A stretch of 12,795 nucleotides of DNA, taken from assembly GCA_964489135.1 (NCBI GenBank), contig CAZAXK010000017.1, forward strand, positions 1 to 12,795, in the 5' to 3' direction. A program made the position numbers and the translations under genes. This DNA comes from JBBTQZ01 sp964489135 (lineage in GTDB: Bacteria; Patescibacteriota; Minisyncoccia; Phycocordibacterales; WO2-35-19). Under the pieces are notes generated by a model. The model was not told the DNA's origin and ran no database searches. It saw only the letters and a list, made by a program, of their open reading frames with translations. Of the stretch, positions 6,213 through 12,795 are shown piece after piece. Within the stretch, counting starts at the first letter, position 1. The number at the start of each line of letters is the position of its first letter.

Positions 6213-7370
6213 TTAGGATTTTGCACCCTTATATTCGTTCAATATATCGGAAGAAAATGCAAAGTCCGTTTTGGAGCCCTTTATAAACCTTTCTTCAGCA
6301 AAAGCCAAAAGCTTCTCCACAAGATCAATATTCGAGACCCCCATTTTCTTCCAATTGTGTTGGTAAAGACTCCCAGGCAGAGTGTTTACTTCGTTTATAA
6401 AGATCTGGCCACTCTTGCCGTCAATCAGGAAGTCTACCCGAGCAATTCCCGAGCATCCAAGTGTCTTGTAGGTCGCAAGTCCCAGCTCCTTCACCTTAGC
6501 AGAGAGTTCGGTATCAATGTTTGCCGGAATTTCACTGTATTCGCTATTTACCCCACCAGTCTTCTTGCCACCTTTCATATACTTTTCGGTATAGTCGAAA
6601 AATTCGCCCTTGTTCAGAGGTTTCTCGATGCCTGCCACCACCGGATCATCATTACCCATGATGGGCAAGGTAACTTCTATCAAATTTTCAACCCCTTCTT
6701 CAACCAAGACCTTGTCATCGTAGTGAAAGGCGACTTCGATCGCGTTTATCAGCTCGGCTTCGTTTTTCGCCTTACTAATGCCGATACTCGAGCCCAAATG
6801 CACCGGCTTAATAAAAAGCGGATATTGCAAGGTTTTGATCTGCTCTAAATATTTCTCTCTCTTGCGCTCAAAATCTTTTTTCATAAACCAAACATCTTTC
6901 ACTGTGGGCGAACCTTCCGCTCTTAAAACTTGTTTGGTCAAGATCTTGTCCATAGCGACCGCCGAGGCAAAGATATCGCATCCGACAAAAGGTACATTCG
7001 CCATGCGCAAAAGCCCCATGAGCGAACCATCTTCCCCATAGGTGCCATGCATTGCGGGGAATACAATGTCTATCTTTATCTTTTGACTGCCAAAAGTGGT
7101 AGGGATTATTAGCTCTAGCCCACCATTGAGATTTAGATTGATCTTCTTCAATTTTGAAAGCTTCTCCTCAAGGTCAGTTCGGAAGAAATTGATATCGTTC
7201 ATGAGGGGGTCAGAATACCAGCTTCCATTTTTGCCGATATATATAGGCACGACTTCGTATTTTTTGGTCGCGAGAAGCGAGTCGATAATCGGATTATGGG
7301 CAGTAATTATAGAGACATCATGCTCGACGCTCCTCCCCCCAAATACCACCCCAATAATCTTTTTTTTCAT
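6213..7370 (-). CDS. ddl: D-alanine--D-alanine ligase
   Basis: ATP-grasp ligase joining two D-alanines to make the dipeptide that MurF adds to the peptidoglycan precursor; 385 aa from the chosen start. Family motifs in order: VVFGGRSVEHDVS near the N-terminus (first D-Ala site), HGTYGEDGSLMGLL, the ATP-binding KPVHLGSSIGISKA, and the C-terminal ARVDFLID and FINEVNTLPGS (metal and product binding). The start at 7370 (MKKKIIGVVFGG) places the first beta strand right after Met, as in the family. In-frame upstream alternatives are 7394, which has a GGGAG ribosome-like site before it, and 7409, which lies just after a TATGAT element. It follows the winged-helix/Cas2-like gene, and one palindromic repeat lies in its upstream region. 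With murF nearby, D-Ala-D-Ala synthesis and use are encoded together. Confidence 0.95.
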   Translation of the reverse strand: MKKKIIGVVFGGRSVEHDVSIITAHNPIIDSLLATKKYEVVPIYIGKNGSWYSDPLMNDINFFRTDLEEKLSKLKKINLNLNGGLELIIPTTFGSQKIKIDIVFPAMHGTYGEDGSLMGLLRMANVPFVGCDIFASAVAMDKILTKQVLRAEGSPTVKDVWFMKKDFERKREKYLEQIKTLQYPLFIKPVHLGSSIGISKAKNEAELINAIEVAFHYDDKVLVEEGVENLIEVTLPIMGNDDPVVAGIEKPLNKGEFFDYTEKYMKGGKKTGGVNSEYSEIPANIDTELSAKVKELGLATYKTLGCSGIARVDFLIDGKSGQIFINEVNTLPGSLYQHNWKKMGVSNIDLVEKLLAFAEERFIKGSKTDFAFSSDILNEYKGAKS

Positions 7371-7392
7371 ATTTTTTTCGCTAAGTATTCTC

Positions 7393-7426
7393 ATTATACA
7401 CTCTCCCATCTTAAATAAAAATCATA
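7393..7426 (-). promoter_or_regulatory. Candidate -10 elements for ddl
   Basis: Two -10-like hexamers lie before ddl on the minus strand: TATAAT (7398-7393), which fits a start at codon 7370, and TATGAT (7426-7421), which fits 7409 or 7394. Neither has a good -35. The upstream side of the second is occupied by the palindromic repeat at 7437-7464. Confidence 0.35.
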
Positions 7427-7467
7427 CTTAATATTCATCACCAAGCGCGATCGCGCGTGGTGATTAC
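7421..7467 (-). repeat. Palindromic direct repeat, copy A (upstream of ddl)
   Basis: A 28-nt near-perfect palindrome (7437-7464): 7-bp outer arms ATCACCA/TGGTGAT, one A-G mismatch, then the self-complementary core GCGCGATCGCGC. It matches copy B (7950-7977) at 25 of 28 positions in the same orientation. The similarity runs on to a shared AAGTATGA (minus strand), about 40 of 46 aligned bases plus a 3-nt gap. It begins 1 nt past the winged-helix/Cas2-like stop codon. No T-run follows, so it is not a standard terminator. Confidence 0.85.
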
Positions 7468-7935
7468 TCATTTGGAAGATATGTTATAAGTTTTTATGTA
7501 TTCTCTAATTCCAATTTGACGGAGATACCCATCAAAGCCGTTCGGTAAGGGTCGAGGGCCCAGCCACACACTTTTTTGCACGAGTTGAAAATGGAATCTT
7601 TTTAAGTGCATTCTAAGCCATTGTCTTTCTCTTTTATTCTTCTCAGGTATATCGAACATCAATATCATTTTTTCCTTGAAGGGCGCTTTTAAAATAGATT
7701 CAAATTGTTTGTATTTTTTGTATTCAGTTAAATAAAACTCACCTTTTTTTGTGATAAACCATAGATCGCCTTTCTTTTCGATTAGGCCGTTTTGATTTAG
7801 CCGATTTATAGCGCCATAGATAGATCGTTTGTTTTTTATATTTGGGCACCAAACCCCAAAGAGATTGACCTGAACGCCTTTGTAGCGAAATGATGCATTC
7901 CACATCTTGGTTAAAATATCAATTGCTATGCTCAT
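7468..7935 (-). CDS. Winged-helix/Cas2-like (PaaX-type) protein
   Basis: A 155-aa protein with two parts. Residues about 36-72 look like a winged helix (SIYGAINRLNQNGLIEKKGDLWFITKKGEFYL). Residues about 89-150 resemble the ferredoxin-like fold of Cas2 and the PaaX C-terminal region: a beta strand ending in an acidic residue (ILMFDIPEKN, Asp95), a basic helix (RQWLRMHLKRF), then QKSVW (120-124). PaaX proteins are transcriptional repressors; Cas2 is a structural part of CRISPR integrase. No cas1 or CRISPR array is present, so a regulator or an unknown nucleic-acid role is more likely. The gene is visibly A+T-rich (hand count for 7621-7740: 32 of 120 G/C) compared with murF. It lies between two palindromic direct repeats, and its ATG is inside copy B. 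A TATCAT element ends 7 nt before the ATG, suggesting a leaderless mRNA. Confidence 0.75.
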   Translation of the reverse strand: MSIAIDILTKMWNASFRYKGVQVNLFGVWCPNIKNKRSIYGAINRLNQNGLIEKKGDLWFITKKGEFYLTEYKKYKQFESILKAPFKEKMILMFDIPEKNKRERQWLRMHLKRFHFQLVQKSVWLGPRPLPNGFDGYLRQIGIREYIKTYNISSK

Positions 7936-7980
7936 ACTTGATATGATACATCACCGAACGCGACCGCGCGTGGTGATGAC
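7931..7980 (-). repeat. Palindromic direct repeat, copy B (upstream of Cas2-like gene)
   Basis: A 28-nt imperfect palindrome (7950-7977) with outer arms ATCACC/GGTGAT and a CGCG-rich core, in the same orientation as copy A. It differs from copy A at three positions inside the 28 nt. The shared flank includes the start codon of the winged-helix/Cas2-like gene (AAGTATGA). It lies between the murF stop (7992) and that gene, covering the place where a -35 element would be expected, so it could be an operator. Confidence 0.85.
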
Positions 7981-7991
7981 TAAGTTACCTA

Positions 7992-9434
7992 CTACGAGTA
8001 ATTGTCGGGCCAGTCGTTTTGATAAAGAAGCAGGTCGTTTGAGACAGTCATCTTGGGTAAAGTGCGAAAGAGAGTGGCTGCATCTTCAAACCAAATTATT
8101 TCTCCGCTGTAATTATGATCCTTCAAACCGGCTTCAATATATGGAGTGGCCGAATTGCGGACCAAAACCACTTTCTCGATTTGGGCGAGCGCCAAAAGTC
8201 GGCCAATTTCCTTATGCACCTCTTTGGTCTTTTCGCCCATTTCGACTAGTCCTGGTGTGATATAAAATCTTCTTTTGTTCTTTATCTGCGAAAGAAATTC
8301 GATGGCTACTCTCGCACCATCCGGATTGCCATTGTAGCTGTCGTCAATTACCACAACTCCCCCCGTATCCATCTTTGGCTCAAGGCGGTGTTCGAACGCT
8401 TTGGTCTGCTTTAGCCCCATTTCCACCTCCTCGGTTTTCATACCAAGCGTCCGAGCGACGTGGGCGACGGCAGAAAGTGGCCCCACCTGATGGAGACCGA
8501 GCAAACTTGAATTAACTACTACGTTTTCGTTCTCATTATTTTTCAGCACAAAGCTGACCCCTTCCAAACCAGTTTCTGCGCTCTCGGCTCTAAAATTGCC
8601 TTCCTCGCTCTCAATGCCGAAAGCACCATACAAAATGCTCCGGTATTTTGCCGATTTTTCTTTGGCCACACGACTTTCAGCGTTTACATACACTTTGGAT
8701 CCTTGCTTACCTCTGAGAAAATCCGCGAGTTCGAATACGGTATCACCCGCCACATCAACTGTTTTGAATTTCTCGAGATGGGCTTCGTTGACTCCGGTTA
8801 TTATGCCGATCGAGGGCTCGACTATTTCGCAGAGTCTCTCTATATCATGCGGATAATACTCCCCCATTTCGAATATGAGTACTTCCTCATCACCTTTCAA
8901 CTGTTGGGCAAAGCGAGCAATCCCAAGAGGAGTATTCTTGTTGCTAGGTGTGGCTTCGACTTTGAATTTCTGAGACAAAACGGTCTTGAGTGTTTCTTTC
9001 ATGGTTGTCTTACCAAAACTCCCAGCAATGCCTATTTTTATAGCACCGTGAGTGGAAAGTGTCTTCTTGGCTTTATTTACAATACTCTGCTCAATTGGCC
9101 CTTGCACAACCTTGAGAATAAAGTTGACCGCTACGACTTTGAATAAAACTGCATACGGCCACACCACGAAGTAACCGATCGCCCAAAGCGATCCTTCGGT
9201 AAAAAGTAGGGTCAATATAGCAACGAGATGAAATATATAATTCAAATAAGAAACAAGGAGAAGCAATTTGGCCTTGAGAGTAAACTCAAGATTCTTCCTT
9301 TGTTCTACTTTGGTAAAATCGGGGACCTTCAGGAACCAGCGCCAAAAGTCAATGAAGCTATACTCACTCGCTTGGAGCATGTAGACAAGTGCTCGCGGGT
9401 ATTGGGGATGATATAGAGACAGAAATCTTTTCAT
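7992..9434 (-). CDS. murF: Membrane-anchored MurF-type Mur ligase
   Basis: A Mur ligase of 480 aa, predicted to add D-Ala-D-Ala to the UDP-MurNAc-tripeptide. The central ATPase has the P-loop GIAGSFGKTT (135-144), SNKNTPLG (164-171), FEMGEYYPHD (188-197) and GVNEAHLEKF (214-223). HRLEP (349-353) and VVIDDSYNGNPDG (361-373) mark the start of the C-terminal domain; these are MurF-like. In place of the usual N-terminal UDP-substrate domain, residues 53-78 and 83-110 are strongly hydrophobic, indicating two or three membrane segments. The start at 9434 overlaps the hydrolase stop as ATGA; an in-frame upstream ATG (9590) would only add residues read inside the hydrolase gene, with no Mur-like character. 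With ddl downstream, a D-Ala-D-Ala branch role fits. Another Mur-like ligase, such as MurT, is a less likely alternative. Confidence 0.85.
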   Translation of the reverse strand: MKRFLSLYHPQYPRALVYMLQASEYSFIDFWRWFLKVPDFTKVEQRKNLEFTLKAKLLLLVSYLNYIFHLVAILTLLFTEGSLWAIGYFVVWPYAVLFKVVAVNFILKVVQGPIEQSIVNKAKKTLSTHGAIKIGIAGSFGKTTMKETLKTVLSQKFKVEATPSNKNTPLGIARFAQQLKGDEEVLIFEMGEYYPHDIERLCEIVEPSIGIITGVNEAHLEKFKTVDVAGDTVFELADFLRGKQGSKVYVNAESRVAKEKSAKYRSILYGAFGIESEEGNFRAESAETGLEGVSFVLKNNENENVVVNSSLLGLHQVGPLSAVAHVARTLGMKTEEVEMGLKQTKAFEHRLEPKMDTGGVVVIDDSYNGNPDGARVAIEFLSQIKNKRRFYITPGLVEMGEKTKEVHKEIGRLLALAQIEKVVLVRNSATPYIEAGLKDHNYSGEIIWFEDAATLFRTLPKMTVSNDLLLYQNDWPDNYS

Positions 9435-10177
9435 TTTATAAAGTTCATAATAACCTTTTCTACTTCCTCTGGCTTTTCCAAGTGGGCAAAATGCCCTGCA
9501 TTCTCTATGATTTCTAGTTGCGAATCGGCAATGAGTCTGTGGAGCAATTCTCCATCCGCAAGCGGAGTGACTACATCCTCCCTGCCCCAAACAAGCAAAG
9601 TGGGATTCTTTAATTTGCTCGCCGAAGCCGAAAGGTCTTCACCGGTAACACTCCCAAAAATATCCTTCATTGAACCCGCACTGTGGTAGTCGCTATCGAT
9701 CGCTTTATAAAACCAGTGCTTTATTTTCGTACGCCAAAATAAAAAAGGGGGGATCAAAGATAATAGCCCGCCAACTTTCGCGAGCATCTGGAAAAATTTC
9801 CTGCGTGAGCGGACAACTGATACTCCAGCCGGAGCGATCATGATCAGTTTATCTGCCAACAACTTGCCACTCGCCACCCCCTTTATAATAATTCTGCCAC
9901 CAAAAGAATGTCCGATAAGAACTGATGGCTCACAGTCGATCTTTTGCAAAAAAGATTTTACAAAATTTACATAGGAATCCAAGTTCCACCGCTCGGGTCT
10001 AGTACTTCCGCCGAAACCAGGGAGATCCAGTCTAACCACTCGATAGAGCGACTGCAAAGACTCTGCCAATTTGTCGAATGAATGCAGATCATTGCCCCAT
10101 CCGTGCAACAATAAAATACTTGGGCCCTCGCCCAGATCTTCATATTCGATTACCATGCTATCTACGAGGCATTTCAT
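9431..10177 (-). CDS. Alpha/beta-fold hydrolase
   Basis: A 248-aa alpha/beta hydrolase with a complete predicted catalytic triad: nucleophile Ser91 in GHSFGG (89-94), Asp201 in VWGREDVVTP, and His229 in NAGHFAHLEKP. The oxyanion strand LLLHGWG (22-28) and DLPGFGGS (51-58) are typical of the MhpC/epoxide hydrolase-like group. A cap region (about 120-185) is basic and hydrophobic and may touch the membrane; no signal peptide is seen. The substrate cannot be read from sequence. The start at 10177 is chosen because family similarity begins soon after it; an upstream ATG at 10255 would overlap mrdA by 35 nt, and 10156 is also possible. It sits between mrdA and murF, and its stop overlaps the murF start (ATGA), so the two are probably translated together. 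Confidence 0.88.
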   Translation of the reverse strand: MKCLVDSMVIEYEDLGEGPSILLLHGWGNDLHSFDKLAESLQSLYRVVRLDLPGFGGSTRPERWNLDSYVNFVKSFLQKIDCEPSVLIGHSFGGRIIIKGVASGKLLADKLIMIAPAGVSVVRSRRKFFQMLAKVGGLLSLIPPFLFWRTKIKHWFYKAIDSDYHSAGSMKDIFGSVTGEDLSASASKLKNPTLLVWGREDVVTPLADGELLHRLIADSQLEIIENAGHFAHLEKPEEVEKVIMNFIK

Positions 10178-10220
10178 AAGATTGATTTGATTATTGAGCT
10201 TTTTCTTATCATTGGCAAGA

Positions 10221-11915
10221 TTACTCCACAGTAGCCGTAGCTGAATCGGCCACAAAGTATTCGGGTCTGTGAATCGAGATCCAATCTAGGGTCTTGCGCA
10301 TGACACTCGTCGCCCCCACCAAATTATGCACTGGCCCGCGCTCCATGACCACCGCAAAGGCATAACGGGGATTATCATAGGGGAAGAATCCCACCACCCA
10401 CGAATTCACGAATTCTTTCTTCGGGCCTAGCTCTGCTGTACCAGTCTTACCTGCGATCTTTACCGCACTAGTGTTCAAGCCCGCGGCGGTGCCTTCAAGT
10501 GCCGAGAGACGCATCCCCTCTCTAGCCACCTCGAAATTTTCCTCCTTGCCGGCAATCTTGGTACCCGTCTGCGGACTAGTGGTAGAAGTAAACAGAACGG
10601 AGGGAGTAACTATATAACCACCATTGGAGAGCGCGGCGACAGCCACCACGGCCTGAATGGGTGTGATTTGCATACCATATTGCCCTATGGAAGTGTTATA
10701 GGTATCCCCTATGCGCCAGATCTCGCCATCAAAAGTTTTTTCTTTCCACAAAGGATCAGGAATTATACCAGTGGACTCGAGAGAATTATCGAAGCCGGTT
10801 TTCTTGGTAAAACCGAATTTCTCTAGATACTTCTTGATACGGTCTACCCCAAGACCTTGCTGAGATCCGAAGCCACCCCCAATTTGATAAAAATAGACGT
10901 CTGAGGAAACGGCAATCGCCCGTCGCATATCAACTGCGCCATGAGCTTTCCAATCTTTGAAAATTGTTGGTTGGTCAGGATTATAAGGATTCGGCACAAC
11001 TAATTTGCCAGTGCTTACTATTTCCTTTTCGGGCGTTATAACACCTTCTTCCAGTGCCGCGAAGGCAAGAAAGGGTTTGACGATTGAGCCCGGTGTATAA
11101 AGACCCGACAACACCCTATTTAGAAATGGCTTATCACGAGAGGTATGGTAGCCCGCGATTGTCGCCTTATCTTTGCCTTCCGTCATAACCTTGGAATCAT
11201 ACTCGGGAAAACTAACCATGCTTAGAACTTCTCCTGAATGAACGTCCATAATCACCCCGGCCCCGCCATGAAAGCCGACGTTTCCGGCCAATTCTTTAAT
11301 ATTTTTATAGAGTTCAGATTGAATACCTGCATCAATCGATAGGACTACATCAACCCCGCTTCTTTGTGGACTAATGACACTTTCAGAAATTATTTTGTCT
11401 TGTACGGAGACCTCAAACAAACGCAGACCATTGCGACCAGACAAACTTTCATTGAAATACCGTTCTGCTCCATCCTTGGGAATAAATTCTTCTTCATAAT
11501 AAAAACCACTTGAATCCTTGGCCGGATATTTAAGAAAACCCAAAACGGTAGACAGGCCTTGCTTGTCAGTGTATAGGCGCTCCGGCACCACCTCGAGAGT
11601 GGTCGTCGACTGATTCCACGCCAATCTTTCTCCATAACGGTCATATATGATGCCCCGCGGAGCAAACAAAATGCTTTGCTTCAACTTATTGTTCTCACTT
11701 CTTTCTCTATAACTCTCGCCGTCGGTTATCTGCAACTGCCACAGCTTGGTCATGAACAGAAGGGCCCCGATAATAGCAACGCCTCCGAACAACAGATGCA
11801 CGATTTTGCCGATCGGTTTCTCCATTCTGCCTTCGAATTGACTTATGTCAAAGTCGGGCAAATTCCTCGAGTCCATAAAGATCTCGTCCGGAGCAATGTC
11901 TTTATTGCGAGCCAT
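10221..11915 (-). CDS. mrdA: Elongation peptidoglycan transpeptidase PBP2
   Basis: Class B penicillin-binding protein, 564 aa, the transpeptidase of the rod (lateral wall) machinery. A cytoplasmic N-terminus of about 37 residues precedes one membrane anchor (about 38-58). The pedestal contains APRGIIYDRYGERLAWN (85-101), and the transpeptidase domain follows (about 215-550). Active-site motifs: SIVK in TPGSIVKP (Ser277, Lys280), SSD in SSDVYFY (337-339; PBP2 proteins often have SxD here rather than SxN) and KTGTAE (490-495). The SxD motif and the mreC-mreD-mrdA order distinguish it from the FtsI at 554-2251. It starts 9 nt after the mreD-like gene. No rodA partner is in the window. No clear Shine-Dalgarno precedes the ATG. 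Confidence 0.95.
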   Translation of the reverse strand: MARNKDIAPDEIFMDSRNLPDFDISQFEGRMEKPIGKIVHLLFGGVAIIGALLFMTKLWQLQITDGESYRERSENNKLKQSILFAPRGIIYDRYGERLAWNQSTTTLEVVPERLYTDKQGLSTVLGFLKYPAKDSSGFYYEEEFIPKDGAERYFNESLSGRNGLRLFEVSVQDKIISESVISPQRSGVDVVLSIDAGIQSELYKNIKELAGNVGFHGGAGVIMDVHSGEVLSMVSFPEYDSKVMTEGKDKATIAGYHTSRDKPFLNRVLSGLYTPGSIVKPFLAFAALEEGVITPEKEIVSTGKLVVPNPYNPDQPTIFKDWKAHGAVDMRRAIAVSSDVYFYQIGGGFGSQQGLGVDRIKKYLEKFGFTKKTGFDNSLESTGIIPDPLWKEKTFDGEIWRIGDTYNTSIGQYGMQITPIQAVVAVAALSNGGYIVTPSVLFTSTTSPQTGTKIAGKEENFEVAREGMRLSALEGTAAGLNTSAVKIAGKTGTAELGPKKEFVNSWVVGFFPYDNPRYAFAVVMERGPVHNLVGATSVMRKTLDWISIHRPEYFVADSATATVE

Positions 11916-11924
11916 ACGGCCATT

Positions 11925-12206
11925 TTACAACAATTTGCGCCAATTGACCCTGTCCTCGATTATGAAAGCCAATAAGAGACCTGCCCCGCCAAAAATGAGT
12001 AGGAGATTTAGCGAAAGAAAGCTTGTGCCAAAATAGTAAAGACCGTCTAGTAATGCCCCCATAATCGGCAACTCGTACGGTCGCCTGATGAGTAAACCGT
12101 AAAACAAAGCAACGAAGAAAAATAACCACCAGCCCAAAAAAACGATAGTTAGAACCAAAACCGCAAACAGAAAAATACGACTCACTATATTTTTTAGGAT
12201 AGACAT
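11925..12206 (-). CDS. mreD: Short MreD-like membrane protein
   Basis: A 93-aa very hydrophobic protein with about three membrane helices (roughly 8-25, 26-41 and 63-83, with a further hydrophobic turn near 49-60). It occupies the mreD position between mreC and mrdA. RRPYELPIMGALLDGLYYFGTSF (41-63) resembles the conserved MreD stretch in which a glycine is followed by an acidic residue (GxxxD) within a membrane loop. MreD proteins usually have about 150-170 residues and five or six helices, so this is much shorter. It has normal spacing on both sides (1 nt after mreC, 9 nt before mrdA) and no sign of a frameshift. It may be a reduced MreD or an unrelated small membrane protein in its place. 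Confidence 0.6.
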   Translation of the reverse strand: MSILKNIVSRIFLFAVLVLTIVFLGWWLFFFVALFYGLLIRRPYELPIMGALLDGLYYFGTSFLSLNLLLIFGGAGLLLAFIIEDRVNWRKLL

Positions 12207-12207
12207 C

Positions 12208-12795
12208 TTATTTCAAAACAAAAGCCGACTGCGCAGTAGAAACATTGAAAGGTAGCGACATGAGAATGTTCTTTGTACCACCCGAAGAATCAAGCTCGAT
12301 CCTCCCCACGACCGCCATGACATAATTTGCATCACCTGAAGCAACGATACTATCGCCCTCTTTAATATCAAAATCGCTAACCGTTTTTGCCGAGAAATTC
12401 CCCGCCCCCACACCCTTGATCTCAATCGCTTCGCCAGTCCTAGCAACAAAGGCGGTGAATGAATTGCCAGAGTCTGAATTGAGAGCGACAATACTATCTC
12501 GAGGTCGCGTCTCAACTACGAGCCCTGCAATTATACGCTCAGAAACAAGAACCCGATCCCCTACTGCTACCCCGTCCTGCTCGCCTCGGTTTATAAGAAG
12601 AGTGTCGAAAGCTATCTGAGGCGGACGTGCCATAATACTCGCGTGCACAAAAGACCCTTCTGGCTTCATACGAATTTCATCTCTCAATCGTTGGTTTTCG
12701 TATGTAAGAGCCCCTAGCTCAACAACCGACAATTGGAGAGATTCGTTTTCATTCTTGAGGGTTTCTATCTCTCGGATCAATGTAGATTTGGAACT
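12208..12795 (-). CDS. mreC: Rod shape-determining protein MreC (5' end missing)
   Basis: The C-terminal 195 residues of MreC; the reading frame is open to the window edge, so the start and the N-terminal membrane helix lie outside. MreC is a periplasmic/extracytoplasmic scaffold that binds and activates PBP2 for lateral wall synthesis. The visible part begins with coiled coil (IREIETLKNENESLQ, then LTYENQRLRDEI), followed by the two beta domains with typical MreC sequence: ASIMARPP, DTLLINRGEQDGVAVGDRVL and IIAGLVVETRPRDSIVALNSDS. A TTG at 12780 could be mistaken for a start, but codons before it continue the coiled coil. It is followed after 1 nt by the mreD-like gene and then mrdA. Confidence 0.93.
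   Translation of the reverse strand, partial: SSKSTLIREIETLKNENESLQLSVVELGALTYENQRLRDEIRMKPEGSFVHASIMARPPQIAFDTLLINRGEQDGVAVGDRVLVSERIIAGLVVETRPRDSIVALNSDSGNSFTAFVARTGEAIEIKGVGAGNFSAKTVSDFDIKEGDSIVASGDANYVMAVVGRIELDSSGGTKNILMSLPFNVSTAQSAFVLK

Noticed and set aside
6108..6848. Long plus-strand reading frame of 246 codons opposite ddl and greA
   Set aside because: It runs antisense through two clear genes with family motifs, crosses their intergenic region, and shows no domain or ribosome site.
7437..7464. Palindrome copy A as an intrinsic terminator
   Set aside because: The stem is strong but no T-run follows on either strand.
7421..7980. CRISPR array or CRISPR-Cas locus
   Set aside because: There are only two repeats, 513 bp apart, with a gene between them; no spacers, no cas1 and no effector.
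9435..9590. Longer N-terminus for the MurF-type ligase
   Set aside because: These codons lie inside the hydrolase in another frame and look nothing like a Mur protein; the ATGA overlap start at 9434 fits better.
12778..12780. TTG as the start of mreC
   Set aside because: The frame stays open to the window edge and the upstream codons continue the coiled coil; MreC also needs an N-terminal membrane helix.

Overview
The window looks like a chromosomal cell-envelope region of a small-genome bacterium, most likely a Patescibacteria/CPR member (Parcubacteria-like). This is inferred from the compact layout, scarce or weak Shine-Dalgarno sites, a Mur ligase with a membrane segment instead of its usual N-terminal domain, the LysRS motif-2 wording, and a winged-helix/Cas2-like protein of a type I associate with these genomes. 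No database search was possible. TGA is used as a stop, so there is no sign of UGA recoding.

Nearly everything is transcribed leftwards (minus strand). Reading from right to left: an elongation (rod) operon of mreC (cut by the window edge), a short mreD-like gene, mrdA (PBP2), an alpha/beta hydrolase and a membrane-anchored murF-type ligase. Next comes an A+T-rich insert-like unit: a winged-helix/Cas2-like gene bracketed by two nearly identical 28-nt palindromes in the same orientation. Then ddl, greA and lysS, each with its own likely promoter. After a C-rich terminator comes a short division cluster: mraZ, rsmH, an ftsL-like gene and ftsI. A perfect 12-bp hairpin ends ftsI and also ends a convergent plus-strand gene of unknown function (215-505). 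That gene is divergent from a tRNA-Glu(CTC) gene at the left edge, which has its own terminator.

The genes cover lateral-wall synthesis (MreC/MreD/PBP2), D-Ala-D-Ala synthesis and its addition to the precursor (Ddl, MurF), and septal synthesis (FtsL-like, FtsI, with MraZ and RsmH). Two housekeeping genes (greA, lysS) sit between them. The mid-cluster dcw genes (mraY, murD, ftsW, murG, murC, ftsQ, ftsA, ftsZ) are absent here.

Points most worth following: the palindrome-flanked winged-helix/Cas2-like unit, whose palindromes lie just upstream of both its own gene and ddl; a four-box MraZ operator with exact 10-nt period before mraZ; the membrane-anchored MurF coupled to a hydrolase by an ATGA overlap; and the unidentified plus-strand gene.
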